DNA from: Oribacterium sp.
Lineage (GTDB): Bacteria; Bacillota_A; Clostridia; Lachnospirales; Lachnospiraceae
NCBI GenBank assembly: GCA_004554245.1
Contig: SFND01000002.1
Coordinates: 1-64,000 of the forward strand
DNA: 64,000 nucleotides
Reading direction: 5' to 3'
Below, in pieces: positions 21,845 to 30,415 of the stretch. The first letter of the stretch is position 1. Every line of letters begins with the position of its first letter. The notes under the pieces are model-generated. The model saw only the letters and a program-made list of their open reading frames with translations. It did not search any database and was not told the origin of the DNA. The position numbers and the translations under genes are program-made.

Positions 21845-22603
21845 ATGGCAGACGAGATCAAGATCGAGGAAGCAAAGGAAGAGAAGATTCCTTCCATGGA
21901 TGATTTCAAGGAGGAGCTTGAGGCATCGTTCAAGCAGCATGCAAATGCGAAGCGCGTGGACATGAGCAAGTGGGAGAAGATCCTCGATGACTTCCAGAAC
22001 AAAACCAGCTTCGAGGTAGAAGTAAACGAGGCTGTGAAGAGCGGTGTGACCGCAAGCGTGGATGGCCTGAGAGCATTCATCCCGGCATCGAAGCTTTCAC
22101 TCGGCTTCGTAAAGGATGAGGAGCTGAAGGACTGGGTAGGCAAGAAGCTGACTGTCCGTGTCATCACGGCTGAGCCAGAGAACAACAAGCTGGTTCTTTC
22201 TGCACGTGATGTTCTCCGTGATGAGCAGGAGAAGGTAAGAGCAGAGAAGGCAGCTGCGATCCAGACAGGTCTCGTAACCGAGGGTACGGTTGAGACTGTA
22301 AAGGACTATGGTGCATTTATCGATCTCGGAGATGGCGTGACCGGTCTTCTGCACGTTTCTCAGATTTCCAACAAGAGAGTGAAGTCTCCGGCAGATGTGC
22401 TGAAGGAAGGCCAGACCGTAAAGGTTCAGGTTATCGGCGTCAAGGATGGTAAGATTTCCCTTTCCATGAAGGCACTCGAGGCTGAGAAGCAGGAGCGTAA
22501 GGAGAAGCAGGAGCGCGAGGATTTCCGTGCAAATTACAAGGAGTCCGGTGCAGCGACCTCTTCCTTCGCAGAGATCATGAAGAAGAGTGGCATCAAGTTC
22601 TGA
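21845..22603 (+). CDS. S1 RNA-binding domain protein (two S1 domains)
   Basis: A 252-residue protein with two S1 domains. The first (about 45-125) reads VEVNEAVKSGVTASVDGLRAFIPASKL. The second (about 140-210) reads GLVTEGTVETVKDYGAFIDLGDGVTGLLHVSQIS, the classical S1 consensus. It is shorter than full ribosomal protein S1 (four to six domains) and resembles the truncated S1-like proteins of clostridia. It probably binds mRNA or assists translation in the cytoplasm. AGAGGT precedes ATG 21845. A strong terminator follows, so it is likely monocistronic. Confidence 0.88.
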   Translation: MADEIKIEEAKEEKIPSMDDFKEELEASFKQHANAKRVDMSKWEKILDDFQNKTSFEVEVNEAVKSGVTASVDGLRAFIPASKLSLGFVKDEELKDWVGKKLTVRVITAEPENNKLVLSARDVLRDEQEKVRAEKAAAIQTGLVTEGTVETVKDYGAFIDLGDGVTGLLHVSQISNKRVKSPADVLKEGQTVKVQVIGVKDGKISLSMKALEAEKQERKEKQEREDFRANYKESGAATSSFAEIMKKSGIKF

Positions 22604-22626
22604 TGATGCAGACAGCTTGATTTTTC

Positions 22627-22666
22627 ATCAGTCACGTATTCGAAAGGATGCGTGGCTGATTTTTTA
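22627..22666 (+). terminator. Intrinsic terminator of the S1-domain gene
   Basis: ATCAGTCACG and CGTGGCTGAT pair (one G-T) around a 14-base loop, followed by TTTTTT. Confidence 0.92.
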
Positions 22667-22749
22667 TGATTTATGCTTTCTATTTCAGTGCATATGGGTA
22701 TAATAGCGGAACAGGTATGAATGCTGATTTTGTTAAAGAGAGGAAACAG

Positions 22750-24102
22750 ATGGAGTATACAGCGAAGGAAGTGACGGCGGAGGAGCTCGAGCAGTGGCCA
22801 CGGGAGAGCTATCACCTGATCGATGTGCGGAGTGAAGAGGATTTTCAGACGGGCAAGATGCCGGATGCGCTTCGGGTGGATCTCGATCGTATCGCCGAGG
22901 GGAACCACAGCATCCCGAAGGATAAGCGGGTCGTACTGTACTGTAAGTACGGTGACCTCTCCCTGACGGCAGCGGAGGACCTGTGCGCACAGGGCTACGA
23001 GGCCTACAGCCTCGCCGGCGGTTACGGCAAGTGGGTGCTCCGACAGATCCAGAAGGATATGGATTCCGAGCAGCGCCGCGACGACATCGAGAAGTCCCTC
23101 CGCAAGAAGTTCAAGCGGAACCTCTTCGGCATGTTCGTGAAGGCCATCTGCGATTATCAGCTCGTCGAGGCGGGCGACCGCATCGCGGTCTGCATCTCCG
23201 GCGGCAAGGACTCGATGCTCATGGCGAAGCTCTTTCAGGAGCTGAAGCGCCACAATAAGATCCCGTTCGAGCTCGTGTTCCTGTGCATGGACCCGGGCTA
23301 TAACGAGGCGAACCGTAAGGTCATCGAACGAAACGCGGATCTCCTCGGCATCCCGCTCACGATCTTCGAAACGAACATCTTCGACTCCGTCTACAACATC
23401 CCGAAGTCCCCGTGCTACGTCTGCGCCCGCATGCGCCGCGGCTACCTCTATAAGGAAGCCCAGCGCCTCGGCTGCAACAAGATCGCGCTCGGTCACCACT
23501 TCGACGACGTCATCGAGACCGTCCTCATGGGCATGCTCTACGCCGGCCAGTACGAGGCGATGATGCCGAAGCTCCACTCCACGAACTTCCCGGGCATGCA
23601 GCTGATCCGCCCGCTCTATCTCATCCGCGAGGCGGAAATCAAGCACTGGCGTGACTACAACAGCCTGAACTTCATCCAGTGCGCCTGCCACTTCACCGAG
23701 ACCTGCGCGACCTGCCATACCGACGGTCAGACCAGCTCGAAGCGTCTCGAGACGAAGAAGCTGATCGAGAAGCTGAAGGAAACGAATCCGTACGTCGAGC
23801 GGAACATCTTCAGCGCGATGGAAAACGTCAGCCTGAACAAGATCCTCGGCTACAAGCGTCAGCACGTGAAGCACAGCTTCCTCGAGTGGTACGAGGATGA
23901 GGACGACCTGAAGATCGGCGTCATGAACGAGGAGGAGATCGCCCACGAGGATGAGCTTCGCCGCCAGCAGGAGCGGGAGAAGGAGAAGGCCCGCATCGAC
24001 TCCCAGCCGAAGTCTGAGCAGGCGCGCCGGAATGCGGAGGAGAATCGTCGCAACGCGCAGTTCCGTAAACTGGAAGGAGCGAGACCGGATGGAAACGCAT
24101 AG
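22750..24102 (+). CDS. Rhodanese domain fused to a TtcA-like tRNA sulfurtransferase/PP-loop ATPase
   Basis: A 450-residue fusion. Residues 1 to about 100 form a rhodanese domain with the active-site loop YCKYGDLSL (catalytic Cys kept) and the ending SLAGGYGKW. Residues about 120-400 form a PP-loop ATPase with CISGGKDSMLMAKLF, the cysteine pair CYVCARMRRGYLY, LGHHFDDVIETVLM and a second Cys group CACHFTETCATCH, as in TtcA-type Fe-S-dependent tRNA 2-thiolases. The tail is charged and helical. The rhodanese domain would pass persulfide sulfur to the thiolase. A TATAAT box at about 22697-22702 lies inside the longer open frame, so ATG 22750 after GAGAGG is the likely start. It overlaps the next gene by 14 bp. 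Confidence 0.85.
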   Translation: MEYTAKEVTAEELEQWPRESYHLIDVRSEEDFQTGKMPDALRVDLDRIAEGNHSIPKDKRVVLYCKYGDLSLTAAEDLCAQGYEAYSLAGGYGKWVLRQIQKDMDSEQRRDDIEKSLRKKFKRNLFGMFVKAICDYQLVEAGDRIAVCISGGKDSMLMAKLFQELKRHNKIPFELVFLCMDPGYNEANRKVIERNADLLGIPLTIFETNIFDSVYNIPKSPCYVCARMRRGYLYKEAQRLGCNKIALGHHFDDVIETVLMGMLYAGQYEAMMPKLHSTNFPGMQLIRPLYLIREAEIKHWRDYNSLNFIQCACHFTETCATCHTDGQTSSKRLETKKLIEKLKETNPYVERNIFSAMENVSLNKILGYKRQHVKHSFLEWYEDEDDLKIGVMNEEEIAHEDELRRQQEREKEKARIDSQPKSEQARRNAEENRRNAQFRKLEGARPDGNA

Positions 24103-25117
24103 TACAGGGCCAATGCCTACATCAGATCACACGCCGTCCGGATTTCACCCGACCGCAGCGCCTGCGGACGCGACACCGCGCAGTGCACCCGCAGAGGCCG
24201 ACAGCATTGGCCGGACCAGCGAACCGACGATGGAGAACTGCCGGCTCTGCCCGCGCCAGTGCGGTGTGAACCGGAACGCGGGGCAGAAGGGCGTCTGCGG
24301 CGTCAGCTCCGAGCTCTACATCGCGCGGGCGGCACTCCACTACTGGGAGGAGCCGTGCATCTCCGGCAAGGAAGGCAGCGGCGCGGTGTTCTTCTCCGGC
24401 TGCACCCTGAAGTGCGTGTTCTGCCAGAACTATGAGCTGAGCCACCAGGAGGTCGGAAAGTGCGTCAGCCTCGAGCGACTCGCGGAGATCTTCTTCGAGC
24501 TGGAGGCGCAGGGCGCGAACAACATCAACCTCGTGACCCCGGACCACTACATCCCGCTCATCGCGCAGGCCATGGAGCGGAGTCGCGTGCAGGGACTGAA
24601 GATCCCCTTCGTCATCAACTGCTCCGGCTATGAAACGACCGAGCTGATCCGCCGCCTGGACGGCCTCGCGGACATCTACCTCGACGACTTCAAGTACATG
24701 GACAGCGCGAAGGCACAGAAGTATTCCGGTGCCGGAGACTACCCGGAACGCGCGCAGGAAAGCCTCGCCGAGATGGTGCGCCAGTGCCCGGAGCCCGTCT
24801 TCGACGAACGCGGTATGATGCAGAAGGGCGTCATCGTCCGCCACCTCCTCATGCCGTCGATGGTCCATAACGCAGAACGCGTCGTCGACTACGTGTATGA
24901 CCGCTACGGCGACCAGGTCTACCTCAGCCTCATGCACCAGTTCACCCCCTTCCCGCGCCTCGAAAAGTGGCCGGAGATCAACCGCCGCGTCACCCGCCGT
25001 GAGTACGAACGCCTCATCGACTACGCCCTCGAAAAAGGCGTCACCAACGCCTTCATCCAGGAAGGCAGCGTCGCGAAAGAGAGCTTCGTCCCAAAATGGG
25101 ATGCGGAGGGTGTCTAG
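24089..25117 (+). CDS. Radical SAM protein of the PflA/AmrS type with an unusual N-terminal extension
   Basis: A 342-residue radical SAM enzyme. CRLCPRQCGVNRNAGQKGVCG is an N-terminal Cys cluster like that in PFL-activase-like and AmmeMemoRadiSam proteins. CTLKCVFCQNYELS is the CxxxCxxC cluster motif. NLVTPDHYIP, INCSGYE, YLDDFKYMD and LMHQFTPF are family features. It may activate a glycyl-radical or related enzyme, but no partner is nearby. The first 47 residues are Pro/Ala/Ser-rich and not part of the family. They include a 105-bp in-frame segment (24108-24212) bounded by inverted GGCCAATGC. AAGGAG precedes ATG 24089; MENCRLC at 24231 would be the canonical start but has no ribosome site. 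Confidence 0.85.
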   Translation: METHSTGPMPTSDHTPSGFHPTAAPADATPRSAPAEADSIGRTSEPTMENCRLCPRQCGVNRNAGQKGVCGVSSELYIARAALHYWEEPCISGKEGSGAVFFSGCTLKCVFCQNYELSHQEVGKCVSLERLAEIFFELEAQGANNINLVTPDHYIPLIAQAMERSRVQGLKIPFVINCSGYETTELIRRLDGLADIYLDDFKYMDSAKAQKYSGAGDYPERAQESLAEMVRQCPEPVFDERGMMQKGVIVRHLLMPSMVHNAERVVDYVYDRYGDQVYLSLMHQFTPFPRLEKWPEINRRVTRREYERLIDYALEKGVTNAFIQEGSVAKESFVPKWDAEGV

Positions 25118-25125
25118 AAGAGATG

Positions 25126-25147
25126 TCGGGTGCTGTGCACCCGATTT
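25126..25147 (+). terminator. Hairpin after the radical SAM gene, weak terminator
   Basis: TCGGGTGC and GCACCCGA pair perfectly around TGT, but only TTT follows. Confidence 0.55.
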
Positions 25148-25182
25148 AGTACGTAATCCTATAGGGAAACTAGGAAATCTTG

Positions 25183-25211
25183 TTGCGGAAGCGAATCCGC
25201 TGGGCTATAAT
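25183..25211 (+). promoter_or_regulatory. Promoter upstream of the suf operon
   Basis: TTGCGG (25183-25188), a 17-bp spacer and TATAAT (25206-25211). The start site would fall at about 25218, directly in front of a terminator-type hairpin. Confidence 0.6.
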
Positions 25212-25215
25212 CAAA

Positions 25216-25262
25216 GCTGCTGATATCCGGCACCATCTGACCGGACACCGGCGGCTTTTTAT
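25216..25262 (+). terminator. Terminator/attenuator hairpin immediately after the suf promoter
   Basis: GCTGCTGATATCCGG pairs with CCGGACACCGGCGGC (two mismatches, some G-U) and is followed by TTTTTATAT. Because it begins at the predicted start site, it would yield a transcript of about 45 nucleotides unless antitermination occurs. The remaining gap to sufC holds a GCCCCG-CGGGGC hairpin at about 25390-25407 next to the ribosome site. Confidence 0.7.
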
Positions 25263-25423
25263 ATATTCCCGCACGCGCTGTGGAGGCGACACAGCCGTAC
25301 GGTAATCATGTTCTAGATGGGTGAGTTACAGTAAACCAGAGGCCCCACCGGACCCCCATCGCTGAACGGTTAGATGAATAGAATTCACGCCCCGCACCCC
25401 GGGGCTCTTATGGAGGAATGAAT

Positions 25424-26167
25424 ATGGCAGATTTACTGAATGTCAAGAATCTTCAGGTGAAGGTCGAGGAGAAGGAGATTCTCCACGGCGTCGATCTGAC
25501 AGTGAATAGAGGCGAGACCCATGTCCTGATGGGACCGAACGGTGCCGGTAAGTCCACCCTCGGAAACGCACTGATGGGCAACCCGCAGTACCAGATCGTC
25601 GGCGGACAGATCCTGTTCAACGGCCAGGACATCACGACGGAGCCGACTGATAAGAGAGCAAAGCTCGGTATGTTCCTGTCCTTCCAGAACCCGCTCGAGG
25701 TACCGGGCATCACCCTCGGTAACTTCATCCGCTCGGCGCTGCAGCAGAGAACCGGCAAGCACATCCGCCTCTGGGACTTCAAGAAGGAGATGAAGAAGGC
25801 GATGGAGGTCCTCGATATGGATCCGAGCTATGCCGATCGTGATCTCAATGTCGGCTTCTCCGGCGGTGAGAAGAAGAAGGCAGAGATCCTGCAGCTCCTC
25901 ATGCTGAAGCCGTCCCTCGCAATCCTCGACGAGACCGATTCCGGCCTCGACGTCGATGCCGTTCGTACCGTAAGTAAGGGTGTCGAGGAGTACCAGAAGT
26001 CCATGGACGGTGCCCTCATCATCATCACCCACTCCACGAGAATCCTTGAGTCTCTGAAGGTGGATAAGACGCACGTTCTCGTCAGCGGCCAGATGAAGGC
26101 CGAGGGTGACGCGTCGATGGTCGACCGCATCAACGAGAACGGCTTCGTGGATTTCCTGAACAAGTAA
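25424..26167 (+). CDS. sufC: Fe-S cluster assembly ATPase SufC
   Basis: A 247-residue cytoplasmic ABC-type ATPase that drives the SufBD scaffold. Walker A GPNGAGKST, the signature FSGGEKKKAEI, and Walker B with LAILDETDSGLDVDAV are all present. ATG 25418 and ATG 25424 are both in frame; GGAGG (25412-25416) is spaced 7 bases from 25424, which is preferred. It is the first gene of sufCBDSU, followed 18 bp later by sufB. Confidence 0.96.
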   Translation: MADLLNVKNLQVKVEEKEILHGVDLTVNRGETHVLMGPNGAGKSTLGNALMGNPQYQIVGGQILFNGQDITTEPTDKRAKLGMFLSFQNPLEVPGITLGNFIRSALQQRTGKHIRLWDFKKEMKKAMEVLDMDPSYADRDLNVGFSGGEKKKAEILQLLMLKPSLAILDETDSGLDVDAVRTVSKGVEEYQKSMDGALIIITHSTRILESLKVDKTHVLVSGQMKAEGDASMVDRINENGFVDFLNK

Positions 26168-26185
26168 GCGTGGAGGACAGCATCT

Positions 26186-27604
26186 ATGGCAAATAAGGAA
26201 AAGGCAGAGGTTCAGGACATCAACCGCTCCATGTATGATTTCCGTTACGAAGAGAAGGATACGGATTTCTACAAGATCCAGGAGGGGCTGACGAAGGATA
26301 TCGTCCTCGAGATCTCTGAGAAGAAGGGAGACCCGGCGTGGATGCGGGACTTCCGTTTAAAATCACTCGAAATTTATAATCAGAAAAAGGTTCCGCAGTG
26401 GGGCCCGAGCATCGACGGACTCGATATGAACAACATCGTGACCTATGTAAAGCCGAAGACGAAGATGACCGCGGACTGGGAAGAGGTTCCGGAGGACATC
26501 AAGAACACCTTCGAGAAGCTTGGCATCCCGCAGGCAGAGCGTGAGTCGCTCGCCGGCGTCGGCGCACAGTACGACTCTGAGCTCGTCTACCATAACCTTC
26601 AGAAGGAGGTCGAGGAGCAGGGCGTCGTATATACCGACATCGAGTCGGCCCTGCACGGTCCGTATGCAGATATGATCCGGGATCACTTCATGCACCTCGT
26701 ACCGCCGACGGATCATAAGTTCGCGGCGCTCCATGGTGCGGTCTGGTCCGGCGGCTCCTTCGTCTATATCCCGAAGGGCGTCTCCGTCGAGATCCCGCTG
26801 CAGTCCTACTTCCGTCTGAACGCCCCGGGCGCCGGACAGTTCGAGCATACCCTGATCATCGTGGATGAGGGGGCACAGCTCCACTTCATCGAGGGCTGCT
26901 CTGCACCGAAGTACAACATCGCGAACCTGCATGCCGGCTGCGTCGAGCTCTATGTCGGCAAGAATGCGAAGCTTCGCTACTCGACCATCGAGAACTGGTC
27001 GAAGAATATGTATAACCTGAACACGAAGCGTGCCATCGTCGAAGAGGGCGGCACGATGGAGTGGGTATCCGGATCCTTCGGCTCCCATGTTTCCTACCTC
27101 TATCCGATGACCATCCTGAAGGGCGACAACTCCCATATGGAGTTCACCGGCGTTACCTTCGCCGGCAAGGGCCAGAACCTCGATACCGGTGCGAAGGTCG
27201 TCCATACTGGAAAGAATACCAGCTCCTACATCAACACCCGTTCCATCAGTAAGGATGGCGGTATCAGCACCTACCGTTCCTCCGTCGTCATCAACAACTC
27301 GGCGAAGCACGCGAAGGCGGCGGTTTCCTGCCAGTCCCTGATGCTCGACGACATCTCCCGCTCCGACACCATCCCGGCGATGGATGTCCGCACCCAGGAT
27401 GCCGACGTCGGACACGAGGCGAAGATCGGACGTATCTCCGACGATGCCGTATTCTATCTGATGTCCCGTGGCCTCTCCGAGGAGGACGCACGTGCGCTGA
27501 TCGTTTCCGGCTTTGCAGACAGTGTTTCGAAGGAGCTCCCGCTCGAGTACGCCGTAGAGATGAACAACCTCATCCGTCTCGAGATGAAGGGCGCGATCGG
27601 TTAA
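26186..27604 (+). CDS. sufB: Fe-S cluster scaffold protein SufB
   Basis: A 472-residue scaffold that forms the SufBC2D complex on which 2Fe-2S or 4Fe-4S clusters are built. The N-terminal part contains VSVEIPLQSYFRLNA and FEHTLIIVDEGAQLHFIEGCSAP. The C-terminal beta-helix core contains DRSDTIP-like SRSDTIPAMDVRTQDADVGHEAKIGRISDDAVFYLMSRGLSEEDA, which is typical. Length is normal for Firmicutes. GGAGG lies before ATG 26186, with 11 bp to sufD. Confidence 0.97.
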   Translation: MANKEKAEVQDINRSMYDFRYEEKDTDFYKIQEGLTKDIVLEISEKKGDPAWMRDFRLKSLEIYNQKKVPQWGPSIDGLDMNNIVTYVKPKTKMTADWEEVPEDIKNTFEKLGIPQAERESLAGVGAQYDSELVYHNLQKEVEEQGVVYTDIESALHGPYADMIRDHFMHLVPPTDHKFAALHGAVWSGGSFVYIPKGVSVEIPLQSYFRLNAPGAGQFEHTLIIVDEGAQLHFIEGCSAPKYNIANLHAGCVELYVGKNAKLRYSTIENWSKNMYNLNTKRAIVEEGGTMEWVSGSFGSHVSYLYPMTILKGDNSHMEFTGVTFAGKGQNLDTGAKVVHTGKNTSSYINTRSISKDGGISTYRSSVVINNSAKHAKAAVSCQSLMLDDISRSDTIPAMDVRTQDADVGHEAKIGRISDDAVFYLMSRGLSEEDARALIVSGFADSVSKELPLEYAVEMNNLIRLEMKGAIG

Positions 27605-27615
27605 GGAGGGCAGAG

Positions 27616-28695
27616 ATGAAGGAAAATCAGCTTTTAGTAAATGTTCTGCCGTCACCGACCTATAACTGGCTCCGGATGAACGACGCAGATGTGAAGGTAC
27701 CGGGTGATGCGGTCGAAGGAAATCCGATGGTGACCCGGACCGCCGATGTGACCGCGACGGTGACCGACTATACAGAGATCCAGGATATCGCCGGCGGCAT
27801 GGGCTATGATTTCGATACCTATATGAAGCATTCGGACGCGGATGTCCTGAAGCTTCAGATCGGCCGTCAGCAGAAGGCCGCACAGCCGGTGCATATCGAG
27901 TTCGATTATGAAAAGGACTGTGCAGACGTCAATGCCGTCTACATTGACGCAGACGAAGGAAGTGACCTCGTCGTCGTGATGGATTTCCGCTCCGCTGCAG
28001 AGGCCGCCGGCTTCGCAGCCGTACAGACGAAGATTCATGTGGCGAAGGACGCCCACGTACTGCTCGTGCAGATCCAGCGGCTCGGCCAGGGCTTCCGCTT
28101 CCTGAACGACGTGGCTGCGAAAACCGAGGAGAGCGCAGGCTTCGAGCAGATCGAGCTCATCCTCGGCGGCGCGGACACCTACCAGGGCTCCCGTACTGAC
28201 CTCGTCGGCGCGCACAGTACCCTGAAGACCGATATCGGCTATCTCCTGAAGCAGCAGGAGCATCTCGACATGAACTACATCGCGAACCACATCGGCCGGA
28301 AGACCGAGTGCGCGATCGACGTGAAGGGCGTGCTTCGCGATGAGGCACATAAGCTCTTCCGTGGCACGATCGACCTCCGGAGAGGCGCGAAGGGTGCCCT
28401 CGGAAACGAGCTCGAGGACGTGCTGCTGATGAATGACAACGTGATTAACCAGACGATTCCGGTCATCCTCTGTGACGAGGAGGACGTCGAGGGTAACCAT
28501 GGTGCGACCATCGGCCGGATCGATGAGGCCCTGCTGTTCTACCTCGAGTCGAGAGGTATGACAGAGGCCGAGGTCTACGAGATGATGGCCGGTGCCCGGA
28601 TCGATTCGGTGATCCATAAGATTCCGGATGCCGTGACACGTGACCGTGTGTTCGAGGAACTCAAGGGCCATAAGGAGGAGCGATATGATGACTGA
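27616..28695 (+). CDS. sufD: Fe-S cluster assembly protein SufD
   Basis: A 359-residue partner of SufB. It shares the beta-helix core, including GVLRDEAHKLFRGTIDLRRGAKGALG, EDVEGNHGATIGRIDEALLFYLESRGM and the histidine of the SufB-SufD cluster interface. The N-terminal 150 residues are divergent, as usual for SufD. AAGGAGGG precedes ATG 27616. The stop codon overlaps the start of sufS by 11 bp, indicating tight translational coupling. Confidence 0.94.
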   Translation: MKENQLLVNVLPSPTYNWLRMNDADVKVPGDAVEGNPMVTRTADVTATVTDYTEIQDIAGGMGYDFDTYMKHSDADVLKLQIGRQQKAAQPVHIEFDYEKDCADVNAVYIDADEGSDLVVVMDFRSAAEAAGFAAVQTKIHVAKDAHVLLVQIQRLGQGFRFLNDVAAKTEESAGFEQIELILGGADTYQGSRTDLVGAHSTLKTDIGYLLKQQEHLDMNYIANHIGRKTECAIDVKGVLRDEAHKLFRGTIDLRRGAKGALGNELEDVLLMNDNVINQTIPVILCDEEDVEGNHGATIGRIDEALLFYLESRGMTEAEVYEMMAGARIDSVIHKIPDAVTRDRVFEELKGHKEERYDD

Positions 28696-29926
28696 AATCA
28701 CAAGAGAAGAGCGTCAGCGTGAAGATCAGGCAATCCTTCAGCAGTTCCCGATCCTCGACGGCAGCTTCACCTACCTCGACAACGGGGCGACGACCCAGAA
28801 GCCGCAGTGCGTCCTCGATGCGATGATGCACTACTATACGAAGGAAAATGCAAACCCGATGCGTGGTCTCTATGATCTCTCGATCAAGGCCACCGAGACC
28901 TATGAGGATGCGCGTGAGACCGTCCGTGCCTTCATCAACGCACGCGCTCACGAGGAGATCGTCTTCACGCGGAACGCCACCGAGAGCCTGAATCTCGTGG
29001 CGTACACCTACGGACGTGCGTTTATAAAGGAAGGTGACGAGATCGTCATCACCATCATGGAGCACCATAGCAACATGCTGCCGTGGCAGCAGCTCTGTAA
29101 GGAAAAGGGCGCGAAGCTCACCTACATCCTACCGGAAGCAGATGGCACGATCACAGAGGAGATGTTCCGCTCCTACATGAACCCGAACGTCAAGCTCGTG
29201 GCGATGACCCAGGTGTCGAATGTGCTCGGCGTGAAGAATGACATTAAGACCTTCGCCCGCATCGCCCACGAGAACGGCGCGGTCTTCGTGAGCGATGGCG
29301 CACAGTCGGTACCGCATATGAAGGTCGATGTACAGGAGCTCGACTGCGATTTCCTGTCCTTCTCCGGCCATAAGGTCTACGGACCGATGGGCATCGGCGT
29401 CCTCTATGGAAAGCGCGAGCTCCTCGACCAGATGCCACCGTTCCTGTTCGGCGGCGAGATGATCGAGTACGTCACCACTGAGGGCGCGACCTGGAACGAG
29501 CTGCCGCATAAGTTCGAGGCAGGTACGGTCAATGATGGCGGTGCGGTCGGACTGGCCGCCGCCCTCCGCTTCGTGTCTTCGATCGGCTTTGACCGGATCG
29601 AGGAGCGCGAGCTGCATCTCACGAAGATGATGATGACGGAGATGCAGAAGCTGCCGTATGTGCACATCCTCGGATCCACCGATCCGGAGAAGCACCACGG
29701 CATCGTCACCTTCACCGTCGACGGCGTTCATCCGCACGACATCGCGGCGATCTTCGACTCCCATAAGGTCGACATCCGCGCCGGACACCACTGCGCACAG
29801 CCGCTCATGAAGTTCTGCCATACCCCGAGCACGGTACGTGCAAGTATGGGCCTCTACAACACTGAGGAGGATGTACAGCATTTCCTCGATGCCCTGAAGA
29901 AACTGAGAGAGGAGATGGGTTACTGA
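28685..29926 (+). CDS. sufS: Cysteine desulfurase SufS
   Basis: A 413-residue PLP enzyme that removes sulfur from cysteine for cluster assembly. The PLP lysine is in SFSGHKVYGPMGIGVLYG. The catalytic cysteine is in RAGHHCAQPLM. TRNATESLNLVA and MEHHSNMLPW are group II desulfurase motifs. Start 28685 is chosen because AAGGAGG (28672-28678) lies just upstream; the longer open frame from 28640 would overlap sufD deeply. The stop TGA shares a base with the ATG of sufU. Confidence 0.96.
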   Translation: MMTEITREERQREDQAILQQFPILDGSFTYLDNGATTQKPQCVLDAMMHYYTKENANPMRGLYDLSIKATETYEDARETVRAFINARAHEEIVFTRNATESLNLVAYTYGRAFIKEGDEIVITIMEHHSNMLPWQQLCKEKGAKLTYILPEADGTITEEMFRSYMNPNVKLVAMTQVSNVLGVKNDIKTFARIAHENGAVFVSDGAQSVPHMKVDVQELDCDFLSFSGHKVYGPMGIGVLYGKRELLDQMPPFLFGGEMIEYVTTEGATWNELPHKFEAGTVNDGGAVGLAAALRFVSSIGFDRIEERELHLTKMMMTEMQKLPYVHILGSTDPEKHHGIVTFTVDGVHPHDIAAIFDSHKVDIRAGHHCAQPLMKFCHTPSTVRASMGLYNTEEDVQHFLDALKKLREEMGY

Positions 29927-30393
29927 TGGCAATTACATTTTACAACGAGGTCCTGACGGACCATAATATTCATCCGTCCCACAAGTATAAGATGGAGGAC
30001 GCAACCTACTCCCTCGAGGGGGTCAATCCGAGCTGCGGCGACGACGTCGTACTCTATATCAAGGTCGACGCGGACAATGTGATCGAGGACGCCTCCTTCG
30101 ACGGAGACGGCTGCGCGATCTCCCAGGCCAGCGCCGATATGATGTGCGACCTCATCATCGGCAAGCCGAAGGACGAGGCACTCCGCCTCTCGGAGATCTT
30201 CCTCCGCATGATCAAGGGCAAGATCACCGACGAAGAAAAGGACGAGCTCGAGGAAGCAGGTATCCTCGAAGACATCTCGCACATGCCGGCCCGCGTCAAG
30301 TGCGCGGTGCTCGGATGGCACACCATGGACCAGATCTTCCAGGACGCCGACGCCGGAAAGATCGATCAATACGACGGAAAGTTCGAGAAGTGA
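29926..30393 (+). CDS. sufU: Zinc-dependent sulfurtransferase SufU
   Basis: A 155-residue protein that accepts persulfide sulfur from SufS. The zinc and sulfur ligands are visible: NPSCGDDVVLYIKVD (C41-D43 region), FDGDGCAISQASADMM and RVKCAVLGWHTM. The insertion between the second and third cysteine regions separates SufU from IscU. It begins at the A of the sufS stop (ATGA overlap). It is the last suf gene before the nested-stem repeat. Confidence 0.95.
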   Translation: MAITFYNEVLTDHNIHPSHKYKMEDATYSLEGVNPSCGDDVVLYIKVDADNVIEDASFDGDGCAISQASADMMCDLIIGKPKDEALRLSEIFLRMIKGKITDEEKDELEEAGILEDISHMPARVKCAVLGWHTMDQIFQDADAGKIDQYDGKFEK

Positions 30394-30415
30394 TTCGGAC
30401 GTTTTTGGATTAGAA

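Noticed and set aside
22666..22749. Upstream start for the rhodanese-TtcA gene at 22666
   Set aside because: The segment contains the TATAAT promoter box; ATG 22750 with GAGAGG is the credible start.
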